6,951 nt of DNA, taken from contig DASUSF010000233.1 in NCBI GenBank assembly GCA_036375275.1, positions 1 to 6,951 of the forward strand. Reading direction: 5' to 3'. Origin of the DNA: DASUSF01 sp036375275. Its GTDB lineage: Bacteria; Pseudomonadota; Alphaproteobacteria; Geminicoccales; Geminicoccaceae. This document shows positions 1-5,530 of this stretch, in pieces (position 1 is the first letter of the stretch; each line of letters opens with the position of its first letter). The notes under the pieces were generated by a model. It searched no databases. It saw only the letters and a list, made by a program, of their open reading frames with translations, and was not told the DNA's origin. The translations under genes and the position numbers were made by a program.

Positions 1-210
1 GATCAGCCCCTTGCTCGGAGATGCCTTCTTGATCTCGGCGATCAGCGGCAGCTCGCCCGCCGCGCTGCGGGCCCGGAGCGCGTCCCGGAACCCGCGCGCC
101 GGCGGGGCCGAGGCGAGCTCGCGCTCGAGCGCGGCGAGCGGTCGACGGGCGCGCCGCGCCTCGACCTCCAGCCGCTTGCCGGCGCAGATCCGGGCGAGGA
201 CGTCAGTCAT
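1..210 (-). CDS. trpC: Indole-3-glycerol phosphate synthase, N-terminal part (runs off the left edge)
   Basis: Catalyses ring closure of carboxyphenylaminodeoxyribulose phosphate to indole-3-glycerol phosphate, a cytoplasmic step of tryptophan synthesis. Only the first 70 residues are present; the frame is open to position 1. The protein opens MTDVLARICAGKRLEVE, a typical TrpC N-terminal helix, and residues 55-69 (PLIAEIKKASPSKGL) are the family signature at the end of the first barrel strand, containing the Glu/Lys pair and the Ser-Pro-Ser loop that bind substrate. The ATG at 210 overlaps the trpD stop by 8 bases (ATGACTGA), so translation is probably coupled; no strong Shine-Dalgarno sequence precedes it. 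Identity rests on the signature motif and the position after trpD. The C-terminal three quarters cannot be judged. Confidence 0.95.
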   Translation of the reverse strand, partial: MTDVLARICAGKRLEVEARRARRPLAALERELASAPPARGFRDALRARSAAGELPLIAEIKKASPSKGLI

Positions 211-1246
211 CGTCCGCATCCGCGTCCGCGCTGCTGATCTCGACCAGGCGGCGGAGCACGGCCTGGGCGCGGCCCTCGTCGATCGCCGCCGCCGCCCGCC
301 CGACGCCGGCGCGCAGATCGCCCGCCTCGCCCGCGATCACGAGGCCGGCCGCGGCGTTGAGCAGCACGATGTCGCGGAACGGCCCGCGCGCGCCCTCGAG
401 CACCGCCCGGAGCGCGACCGCGTTGGCTTCGGCCTCGCCGCCGCGGAGGTGGTCGAGCGACGTGCGCTCCAGGCCGGCGTCCTCGGGCGTCACCTCGAAG
501 GTCTCGACCCGGCCGCGGTCGAGCGAGGCGACCCGGGTCGGCCCGGTGGTCGAGATCTCGTCCAGGCCGTCGGCGCCGTGCACCACCCACGCGCGCTCGG
601 TGCCGAGCCGGTCGAGCACGCGGGCGAGCGGCTCGACCCATTCCGGCGCGAACACGCCCATCAGCTGCCGCCTGGCGCCGGCCGGATTGGCCAGCGGGCC
701 GAGCAGGTTGAAGATCGTCCGGGTGCCGAGCTCGACCCGGGTGCCGGCGACGTGACGCATCGCGCCGTGGTGCCGGGGCGCCATCATGAAGCCGATCCCG
801 GCCTCGCGGATCGAGCGCTCGACGGTCGCCGGCGAGGCGTCGATGTTCACGCCGAGGGCGCGCAGCACGTCGGCCGAGCCCGCCCTCGAGGACAGCGCGC
901 GGTTGCCGTGCTTGGCGACCGGCACGCCGCAGGCGGCGACGACGAGCGCCGCCGCGGTCGAGACGTTGTAGGTGCCCGAGGCGTCGCCCCCGGTGCCGCA
1001 GGTGTCGATCGCGCCCGCCGGCGCCTGGATCTCGACCATCCGCGCGCGGAGCGCGAGGGCGCCGCCGGTCAGCTCGTCGACGGTCTCGCCGCGCACCCGG
1101 AGCGCCATCAGGAAGCCGCCCATCTGCGCCGGCGTCGCGTCGCCCGACATGATCACGTCGAAGGCGTGCCGGGCGGCGGCCTGGTCGAGCGACTCGCCCC
1201 GCGCGACCACGGCGATCAGCTCGCGGAGCGTCGGCGGGTCGCTCAT
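203..1246 (-). CDS. trpD: Anthranilate phosphoribosyltransferase
   Basis: Transfers phosphoribose from PRPP to anthranilate, giving phosphoribosylanthranilate, the second committed step of tryptophan synthesis; cytoplasmic and usually a homodimer. The 347-residue product has the normal family length. Visible motifs are the glycine-rich PRPP loop DTCGTGGD at residues 81-88, NVSTAAA at 94-100, KHGNR at 112-116, the GPLANP turn at 183-188 and the metal-binding DGLDE at 226-230. The ATG at 1246 was chosen because it starts just before the helical N-terminal domain (TLRELIAVVARGESL) and overlaps the trpG stop by 4 bases (ATGA). The open frame continues upstream only as a shadow of trpG. The C-terminus ends in an acidic tail (DADADDD) which looks dispensable. 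It lies between trpG and trpC in one operon. Confidence 0.97.
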   Translation of the reverse strand: MSDPPTLRELIAVVARGESLDQAAARHAFDVIMSGDATPAQMGGFLMALRVRGETVDELTGGALALRARMVEIQAPAGAIDTCGTGGDASGTYNVSTAAALVVAACGVPVAKHGNRALSSRAGSADVLRALGVNIDASPATVERSIREAGIGFMMAPRHHGAMRHVAGTRVELGTRTIFNLLGPLANPAGARRQLMGVFAPEWVEPLARVLDRLGTERAWVVHGADGLDEISTTGPTRVASLDRGRVETFEVTPEDAGLERTSLDHLRGGEAEANAVALRAVLEGARGPFRDIVLLNAAAGLVIAGEAGDLRAGVGRAAAAIDEGRAQAVLRRLVEISSADADADDD

Positions 1247-1827
1247 GCCGCGGCCCGCGGCCGGATGTGCTCCAGAAAGTTGTCGAGCAGGCGGTGGCCG
1301 TGCTCCGTCTCGATGCTCTCCGGATGGAACTGCACGCCGTAGAGCGGCAGGTCCCGATGCTCGATCCCCATGATCACGCCATCCGCCGTCCACGCCGTCA
1401 CCTTCAGCTCCTTGGGCAGGCTCTCCGGCTCCACGATCAGCGAATGGTAGCGGGTGGCGAGGAACGGCGTGGCCACGCCCCGGAACAGGCCCTGGCGGTC
1501 GTGCTCGATCGAGCTCCGCTTGCCATGCATGATGGTCGGCGCCCGGACTATCCGTCCGCCGAACGCCTGCGCGAGCGCCTGGTGACCGAGGCAGACGCCG
1601 AGCAGGGGGCAGACGCCCGCCGCCGCGCGGATCAGCTCGAGCGAGATGCCGGCCCGGTCGGGATCGCACGGTCCGGGCGAGATCACGATCGCGTCCGGGC
1701 GGCGCGCGATCGCCTCGCTGGCGGTGAGCGCATCATTCCGGTGAACTTCGACCGTTGCGCCGAGTTCACCTAGGTAATGATACAGGTTGTACGTGAAGCT
1801 GTCGTAGTTGTCGAGCAGGAGCAGCAT
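1243..1827 (-). CDS. trpG: Anthranilate synthase component II, glutamine amidotransferase
   Basis: Class I glutamine amidotransferase that releases ammonia from glutamine for TrpE to make anthranilate from chorismate; in some bacteria the same subunit also serves 4-aminobenzoate synthesis (PabA). The 194-residue protein carries MLLLLDNYDSFTYNL at the N-terminus, the SPGPCDP loop at 50-56, the nucleophile motif GVCLGHQ at 77-83 (Cys79), HGK at 101-103 and the catalytic FHPES with His168 and Glu170, so the triad is intact. Start at 1827 fits family starts exactly; a GTG three codons upstream (1836) is an alternative, and neither has a clear Shine-Dalgarno sequence. It is the first gene of the trpGDC operon here. 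No trpE precedes it, because the next gene upstream is divergent. A dual TrpG/PabA role is possible. Confidence 0.96.
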   Translation of the reverse strand: MLLLLDNYDSFTYNLYHYLGELGATVEVHRNDALTASEAIARRPDAIVISPGPCDPDRAGISLELIRAAAGVCPLLGVCLGHQALAQAFGGRIVRAPTIMHGKRSSIEHDRQGLFRGVATPFLATRYHSLIVEPESLPKELKVTAWTADGVIMGIEHRDLPLYGVQFHPESIETEHGHRLLDNFLEHIRPRAAA

Positions 1828-1851
1828 GGCGATCACGACGCAGGCAGAGGT

Positions 1852-1873
1852 CGGCCCGCCGGCCGGCGGCCCG
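1852..1873. repeat. GC-rich palindrome in the trpG leader
   Basis: Bases 1856-1869 form a perfect 14-bp palindrome (CCGCCGGCCGGCGG). After one C-C mismatch the symmetry resumes for three more pairs, giving a 22-base element. It ends 25 bases before the trpG start codon on the minus strand, where it could be a DNA operator or fold into a hairpin in the leader RNA. In DNA this rich in G and C such palindromes can arise by chance, so function is inference. Confidence 0.4.
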
Positions 1874-1881
1874 TCCCCGGA

Positions 1882-1910
1882 AGAAAGCCGGAGCCGGCGG
1901 GCATCGTCAA
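1882..1910 (-). promoter_or_regulatory. Weak candidate promoter for trpGDC
   Basis: On the minus strand TTGACG (1910-1905) is a good -35 match; a pyrimidine-rich CTTTCT (1887-1882) follows after 17 bases as a poor -10. Transcription from it would begin about 45 to 50 bases upstream of trpG and would include the palindrome in the leader. The -10 match is weak, so this is only the best candidate in the region. Confidence 0.22.
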
Positions 1911-1982
1911 GCACGCAGCGGGCGACGCATGATGCGGGGGCGCAACATGCTGCCGGCGAGGTCGCTTTGCCGCTGAAAGAAC

Positions 1983-2013
1983 TTGCCCGAGGGGCGGGTT
2001 TGTCAGCTACTCT
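1983..2013 (+). promoter_or_regulatory. Weak candidate promoter for the deacetylase gene
   Basis: TTGCCC (1983-1988) and TACTCT (2008-2013) could be -35 and -10 boxes, with a long 19-base spacer. The GCTACTCTGC context resembles the GCTAGAGTGC at the exporter promoter downstream (5496-5505). If used, the transcript would have a leader of roughly 235 bases including all the tandem repeats. The assignment is tentative. Confidence 0.22.
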
Positions 2014-2110
2014 GCACCATGTGAGGGTTATGCTTCGAGTCCTTGGCATGTCGGTTGAAGATACGGCGCCGGGCAGACGTGGAGGTTGGTGGCGGGACGC
2101 GGTCCATGCG

Positions 2111-2144
2111 GGCACCGGATCGATGCCGGCACCGGATGGATGCC
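2111..2144. repeat. Two 17-bp direct tandem repeats
   Basis: The unit GGCACCGGATCGATGCC at 2111-2127 is followed directly by a copy at 2128-2144 differing by one base (C to G at 2138). The second copy runs into the first unit of the adjacent 15-bp repeat array. Non-coding position ahead of the deacetylase gene. Confidence 0.85.
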
Positions 2145-2199
2145 GGCGAGGGTGATGTCGGCGAGGGTGGTGCCGGCGAGGGTGATGCAGGCGAGGGTG
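2140..2199. repeat. Four-copy 15-bp tandem repeat array
   Basis: Four head-to-tail units start at 2140, 2155, 2170 and 2185, each close to ATGCCGGCGAGGGTG. All four share the core GGCGAGGGTG; differences fall in the first five bases (first base A or G; fourth and fifth bases CC, TC, CC, CA). A partial GTG follows at 2200. The array ends 55 bases before the deacetylase start. The 15-base period keeps reading frame on either strand, giving Gly-Glu or His-Pro-Arg runs, but no gene with supporting signals spans it. Confidence 0.88.
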
Positions 2200-2234
2200 G
2201 TGAGCGCCCGCTGAGCCGGAACGGCGGGCCGACG

Positions 2235-2240
2235 GGAGGA
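2235..2240 (+). promoter_or_regulatory. Ribosome binding site with unusually long spacing
   Basis: GGAGGA lies 14 bases before the ATG at 2255, longer than the usual 5 to 10. No other ATG, GTG, TTG or CTG exists in frame between the in-frame stop at 2201-2203 and 2255, so the start is still well fixed. Confidence 0.5.
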
Positions 2241-2254
2241 GCGACCGGATCAAG

Positions 2255-3583
2255 ATGGCGTCCAGACGACGGCGCAGGCACGCACGCTCGAAAGCGCTGC
2301 GCCGGATCCTGATCGAGCATCGCTTCAGCGCCGCCGAGGGACTCCTCGGCGTCGCCGCGCTGGCGCTCGGAATCTGGATGCTGTGGCCGGACGGGGGCGA
2401 TCCGACCGCGGAGCACCGCGCGCGCTGGCAGCAGACCCTCCTCATGGCCCAGCAGTCGATCGGCGAGGGGAGCGAGGCGGGGGACGGCACGCTGGTCGCG
2501 GTGGCCGAGGCGAGCATGGCGGTGTCGGCGCGGCGGGAGCTGGTCGGCGGGCCGGGGATCGTCAGCGTCTCCCTGGCCGAGCACCGGCTCGCGCAGATCG
2601 CCGACATGATGCCGGAGATCGGGCCGCCGACCACCCGGTTCCCGCCACCGGCGCCCGAGCTCGCGGCCGTGGAGGCGCCCATGGCCGTCGATCCGGGCGG
2701 GAGCGAGCACGGCGCGAGCGAAAGCGTCGCCGCGCTCGCGGCGGCGGTGCCGCTCCGCACCCCGCCCGAGGAGATCGCCGGCCGCGAGTGGCTGCGCTAC
2801 GCCGCCATGCAGCCGGTCGAGGACGGGCGGCCGAAGATCGCGATCGTGATCGACGACCTCGGCAACAACCGCGCCAACACCGCCGCCCTGAATGGCCTGC
2901 CCGGCCCGCTGACGCTCGCTTTCCTGCCGTACGCCTCCGACCTCCCGGCACAGACGGCGCGGGCGCGCGCCGCGGGTCACGAACTCCTGATCCACATGCC
3001 GATGGAGCCGGTCACCGACGACTGGCCGGGGCCCGACGCGCTTCTGATCTCCATCGAGCAGGAGGACTTCAGGGCGCGGCTGCAGAAGAGCTTCGCGAGC
3101 TTCCACGGCTTCGTCGGCATCAACAACCACATGGGCTCGAGGCTGACCGCGGACCGGGGCAGCATGCGGCTCGTCATGGACGAGCTCCGCCGGCGCGATC
3201 TGCTGTTCCTGGACAGCAAGACCACCTCGTTCTCGGTCGGAATCGGCGCGGCGCGCGATGCGGGCGTGCCCCACGCCCAGCGCGACGTCTTCCTGGACAA
3301 CGATCCGGAGTACGGCGCGGTGCTCCGCCAGCTCCGGGCGACCGAGGCGGTGGCCCGCCGCAACGGCTTCGCGATCGCGATCGGCCACCCGAACGACGCG
3401 ACGATCGCGGCGCTCCGCCGCTGGCTGCCGGAGCTGCCCGGGCGGGGCTTCGCGCTGGTTCCGGTCAGCACCATCGTCGCGCTCCGGACCTGCCAGCACG
3501 AGCCGCTGCTCGCCGGCTGCCGGCCCGACGACACCGACGCGATGCGGGCGAACGCCGAGGCGGTCATCCAGAGCGAGAGCTGA
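2255..3583 (+). CDS. Membrane-anchored divergent polysaccharide deacetylase (DUF610 / YibQ family)
   Basis: Product of 442 residues. It has an Arg/Lys-rich N-terminus (residues 4-17), one membrane segment at about 28-44 (GLLGVAALALGIWMLW) and a variable Ala/Pro-rich linker to about 190. A divergent polysaccharide deacetylase domain follows, from about 193 to 410. Seen motifs are AIVIDDLGNN (Asp200, Asp201), HMPMEP (His247), GINNHMGS (His292), LDSKT (Asp320) and AIGHPND (His378); the NNHMGS block is the family hallmark. The fold is related to NodB-type carbohydrate esterases, but the exact substrate of this family is not settled; a periplasmic cell-envelope role is inferred from the anchor. 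Two cysteines near the end (413, 422) could form a disulfide. In many proteobacteria the family sits beside envC and a C-terminal processing protease; here neither is adjacent. It may share a transcript with the crotonase 104 bases downstream. Confidence 0.9.
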   Translation: MASRRRRRHARSKALRRILIEHRFSAAEGLLGVAALALGIWMLWPDGGDPTAEHRARWQQTLLMAQQSIGEGSEAGDGTLVAVAEASMAVSARRELVGGPGIVSVSLAEHRLAQIADMMPEIGPPTTRFPPPAPELAAVEAPMAVDPGGSEHGASESVAALAAAVPLRTPPEEIAGREWLRYAAMQPVEDGRPKIAIVIDDLGNNRANTAALNGLPGPLTLAFLPYASDLPAQTARARAAGHELLIHMPMEPVTDDWPGPDALLISIEQEDFRARLQKSFASFHGFVGINNHMGSRLTADRGSMRLVMDELRRRDLLFLDSKTTSFSVGIGAARDAGVPHAQRDVFLDNDPEYGAVLRQLRATEAVARRNGFAIAIGHPNDATIAALRRWLPELPGRGFALVPVSTIVALRTCQHEPLLAGCRPDDTDAMRANAEAVIQSES

Positions 3584-3645
3584 GGGCTCTGGCGGCGGCT
3601 TTGCGGCCATGGCGATGGCCGTGGCGGAGGCGGGCCCCGAGCCCG

Positions 3646-3669
3646 GCCGGCCGCGCTCCGGCGGCCGGC
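3646..3669 (+). other. GC hairpin between the deacetylase and paaG
   Basis: A 9-bp perfect stem (3646-3654 paired with 3661-3669) encloses a 6-base loop GCTCCG. It ends 6 bases before the GAGGAG ribosome binding site of the next gene. No T run follows, so it is not a standard intrinsic terminator. It might weaken or separate expression of the two genes, or be a by-product of base composition. Confidence 0.35.
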
Positions 3670-3687
3670 GAAGCTGAGGAGCGGACG

Positions 3688-4479
3688 ATGGCTCAGACCC
3701 CGGTGCTGGTCGAGCCCGTGGGCAGCGTCCTCACGGTCACGCTGAACCGCCCGGACAAGCTCAACGCCTTCAACGAGCCGATGCACGAGGGGCTCCGGGC
3801 GGCGCTCGCCGAGGCCGAGGCGGATGATGCGATCCGCGCCGTCCTGATCACCGGCGCCGGGCGCGCGTTCTGCGCCGGCCAGGACCTGGGCGAGCGGGTG
3901 ATGGGCGAGGGGGACGATCCGCCGGACCTCGGGGAGACCCTGGAGCGGCTGTACGAGCCCCTGGTGCGGCGGATCGCGGACCTGCCGAAGCCGGTGGTGG
4001 CGGCGGTCAATGGCATCGCGGCCGGCGCCGGCTGCAACCTCGCGTTGATCTGCGACCTGATCGTGGCCGGGCGCTCCGCCCAGTTCATCGAGGCGTTCTG
4101 CCGGATTGGGCTGGTGCCGGACGCCGGCGGGACCTTCGCGCTGCCGCGGATGGTCGGGCTGCAGCGCGCGCTCGGCATGGCGCTTACCGGGGACGCGATC
4201 GACGCCGAGCGCGCCCTCGCCTTCGGCCTGGTCTGGAAGGTCGTCGACGACGACGCGCTGCTCGACGAGGGCCTCGACCTCGCCCGGCGGCTCGCGGCCG
4301 GCCCGACCACCGCGCTCGGCCTGACCAAGCGGCTGCTCCGCAACGCCGCCGCCAACGACCTCGAAGCGCAGCTCGCCCTCGAGCGCGAGGCGCAGCGCGA
4401 GGCGGGCCGCACCGCGGATTTCCGCGAGGGCGTCCGGGCGTTCGTCGAGAAGCGCGACGCGCACTTCTCCGGCCGTTGA
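3688..4479 (+). CDS. paaG: Crotonase-superfamily enoyl-CoA hydratase/isomerase, PaaG-like
   Basis: Product of 263 residues, the size of PaaG, which isomerises 2-(1,2-epoxy-1,2-dihydrophenyl)acetyl-CoA to the oxepin-CoA in aerobic phenylacetate breakdown. Family marks are LNRPDKLNAFN at 19-29, the CoA-pocket motif FCAGQDL at 61-67, the oxyanion-hole region NGIAAGAGCNLAL at 108-120 and GLVPDAGGTF at 141-150, with Asp145 in the catalytic acid position. PaaG-type features include PDLGETLERLYEPLVRRIADLPKPV and the C-terminal REAGRTADFREGVRAFVEKR. There is no acid in the GAGCNLAL stretch, as in isomerases with a single acidic residue rather than true hydratases. The ATG at 3688 follows GAGGAG by 6 bases; the long frame upstream is a shadow of the deacetylase. 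No other paa genes are nearby, so a general acyl-CoA role is possible. Confidence 0.85.
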   Translation: MAQTPVLVEPVGSVLTVTLNRPDKLNAFNEPMHEGLRAALAEAEADDAIRAVLITGAGRAFCAGQDLGERVMGEGDDPPDLGETLERLYEPLVRRIADLPKPVVAAVNGIAAGAGCNLALICDLIVAGRSAQFIEAFCRIGLVPDAGGTFALPRMVGLQRALGMALTGDAIDAERALAFGLVWKVVDDDALLDEGLDLARRLAAGPTTALGLTKRLLRNAAANDLEAQLALEREAQREAGRTADFREGVRAFVEKRDAHFSGR

Positions 4480-4534
4480 GGCGGTTTCCTGTCCGGTCCG
4501 CAGCTCGCGAGGATGTCGTGCATCCGGCGCCGGA

Positions 4535-4567
4535 GCGGTCGACCGGCGGCGAGTTTTCTGTTATCGT
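4535..4567 (+). promoter_or_regulatory. Candidate promoter of the DUF1194 gene
   Basis: TCGACC (4539-4544) serves as a -35 with four of six consensus bases; after exactly 17 bases comes TATCGT (4562-4567), a four-of-six -10 preceded by TG at 4559-4560 (extended -10). It sits in one of the few AT-richer patches of the window. Bases 4535-4551 recur exactly at 5471-5487, upstream of the exporter gene, and include a 10-bp palindrome CGGTCGACCG. Transcription would start near 4574. Confidence 0.45.
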
Positions 4568-4585
4568 CACGGCGTTGATGGAAGC

Positions 4586-4603
4586 GCCCGCGTCGGAGCG
4601 GGC
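4586..4603 (+). other. Short hairpin in the DUF1194 leader
   Basis: GCCCGC (4586-4591) and GCGGGC (4598-4603) can pair across a 6-base loop GTCGGA. There is no following T run. It could be a structure in the leader RNA of the DUF1194 gene or a weak end for the paaG transcript. Little supports either. Confidence 0.2.
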
Positions 4604-4667
4604 CTGGTGCCAACGGATCATTGACGGCGTTCGATTTTGAGATCCCTCGGCGGACGCGCAGCGCAGC

Positions 4668-4673
4668 GGAGGA
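4668..4673 (+). promoter_or_regulatory. Ribosome binding site fixing the DUF1194 start
   Basis: GGAGGA lies 7 bases upstream of ATG 4681. It decides in favour of this start over the in-frame TTG at 4621, which would add 20 hydrophilic residues in front of the signal peptide. Confidence 0.8.
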
Positions 4674-4680
4674 CGCCATT

Positions 4681-5463
4681 ATGGGTTGGATCTGGTCCGC
4701 AAGCCTATTTCTTTCGGGAATGATCCTCGTCATGGATCCGGCCGCCTCGGGTGAACGCCGGCCGGTCGATGCGAGCATCGTCACCGCGGTCGACGTCTCC
4801 GGCTCGATCGACGGCTACGCCGAGCGGTTGGAGCTCGAAGGCCTTGCCGAGGCGCTGGAACATCCCGCCTTCATTCATGCCATCGAGCAGGGCCGCGTAA
4901 AGAGCATCGGCTTCGCTGTCTTCACCTGGTCGAGCCAGAACGACTTCGTGCTCATCGAGCCGTGGCAGCGGATCGCTACCAGCGAGCAGGCCCGAGCCGT
5001 CGCGGCGCGGCTGCGCGACCTCCGGCGCAGTGCCCGCTTGCGCCACCATTCCTTCCAAGGCAAGCGGCCGTGGCGGACCTCCCTCGGCACCGACGTCTCG
5101 GCTGCGCTCGAGATGGGAGCGCGACTGCTCAGGGACGCGCCGTTCGGCAGCGATCGGCAGCTCCTCAACATCTTCGCGAACGGCGTCGACAACGTGGGCG
5201 AGCCACCGGACGCGGCCCGAGATACTGCGGTCGCGGCGGGGATCACGGTCAACGGAATGATCCTTCGCGATCAGCCGGCCGTCGCCGACTATTTCCGGGC
5301 GCGCGTCCAAGGTGGGCCCGGCGCGTTCGTCATGACCGTGGAGCACACCGACGACCTGGTCGACGCCGTGCTCGCGAAGTTCATGCTCGAGCTGGCCGAT
5401 GACCGGTGGGTGCCATCGTCGCCCCTTTCGGATCAGGTGCTCGCACTCACGTCGGGGCTCTGA
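4681..5463 (+). CDS. Secreted DUF1194 (von Willebrand A-like) protein
   Basis: Product of 260 residues. A signal peptide is visible (MGWIWSASLFLSGMILVMDPAASG), with likely cleavage around residue 24, so the protein is probably periplasmic or exported. The rest matches DUF1194, a proteobacterial family with a VWA-like fold and no settled function. Seen are the metal-site loop DVSGSID (Asp38, Ser40, Ser42), the paired-tryptophan strand FTWSSQNDFVLIEPWQRI (81-98), the second metal loop GTDVSAALE (136-144) and the third loop FANGVDNVG (165-173). The family normally has an SGDG-type sequence in that third loop, so Asn167 apparently replaces an Asp. The stretch at about 115-134 also looks longer than usual. 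ATG 4681 was chosen over TTG 4621 because GGAGGA lies 7 bases before it and it begins the signal peptide. Codon use is somewhat less GC-biased than its neighbours. Confidence 0.87.
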   Translation: MGWIWSASLFLSGMILVMDPAASGERRPVDASIVTAVDVSGSIDGYAERLELEGLAEALEHPAFIHAIEQGRVKSIGFAVFTWSSQNDFVLIEPWQRIATSEQARAVAARLRDLRRSARLRHHSFQGKRPWRTSLGTDVSAALEMGARLLRDAPFGSDRQLLNIFANGVDNVGEPPDAARDTAVAAGITVNGMILRDQPAVADYFRARVQGGPGAFVMTVEHTDDLVDAVLAKFMLELADDRWVPSSPLSDQVLALTSGL

Positions 5464-5470
5464 GCCCCCG

Positions 5471-5503
5471 GCGGTCGACCGGCGGCGGGGGCGCCGCTAG
5501 AGT
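5471..5503 (+). promoter_or_regulatory. Candidate promoter of the exporter operon
   Basis: TCGACC (5475-5480) and TAGAGT (5498-5503) are separated by exactly 17 bases, each matching four of six consensus positions. The first 17 bases (5471-5487) are identical to 4535-4551 ahead of the DUF1194 gene and include the palindrome CGGTCGACCG. Transcription would start near 5510, giving a short leader of about 20 bases before the GTG at 5531. Confidence 0.5.
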
Positions 5504-5518
5504 GCAGGCCGGTTCGGG

Positions 5519-5524
5519 GGAGGA
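5519..5524 (+). promoter_or_regulatory. Ribosome binding site fixing the GTG start of the exporter
   Basis: GGAGGA within a GGGGGAGGA stretch lies 6 bases before GTG 5531. The spacing supports GTG as the true start, directly ahead of the first membrane helix. Confidence 0.8.
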
Positions 5525-5530
5525 ACGCTC

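Larger units (their letters stand above)
1828..2254. other. Divergent intergenic region between trpG and the deacetylase gene
   Basis: These 427 bases separate the starts of two divergent genes. They contain a GC palindrome near trpG (1852-1873), weak promoter candidates for each direction, and two adjacent tandem-repeat sets (2111-2144 and 2140-2199). Several open frames cross the region on both strands, but none has a good ribosome binding site, a recognisable domain or normal codon use. Their translations are mostly Arg, Gly, Pro and His runs produced by GC-rich repeats. I see no RNA gene and no leader peptide with clustered Trp codons. Confidence 0.7.

Noticed and set aside
11..1342. Long plus-strand open frame of 443 codons opposite trpC/trpD
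   Set aside because: It is antisense to clear trp genes, its translation is Arg/Ala/Gly-rich with no domain, and long antisense frames are expected in DNA with G/C at third positions.
1907..1948. Possible 13-residue trp leader peptide on the minus strand (MLRPRIMRRPLRA)
   Set aside because: It contains no Trp codons and no ribosome binding site, and its end overlaps the candidate -35 box for trpG.
2000..2034. TTGTCA at 2000 with TATGCT at 2029 as a promoter
   Set aside because: The 23-base spacer is too long for a standard sigma-70 type promoter.
2043..2312. Possible small protein of 89 residues across the tandem repeats
   Set aside because: No Shine-Dalgarno sequence, no recognisable domain, a Gly-Glu run made by the repeats, and overlap with the start of the deacetylase gene.
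2003..3610. Minus-strand open frame of 535 codons opposite the deacetylase
   Set aside because: The plus strand carries recognisable deacetylase motifs across this stretch; the antisense translation is low-complexity Arg/Pro/His and has no family signature.
4511..4525. Five-base inverted repeat GGATG/CATCC after paaG as a terminator
   Set aside because: The stem is too short and has no following T run; likely chance.
4621..4680. TTG start adding 20 residues to the DUF1194 protein
   Set aside because: No ribosome binding site precedes it, the added residues are charged, and they would sit in front of an evident signal peptide.
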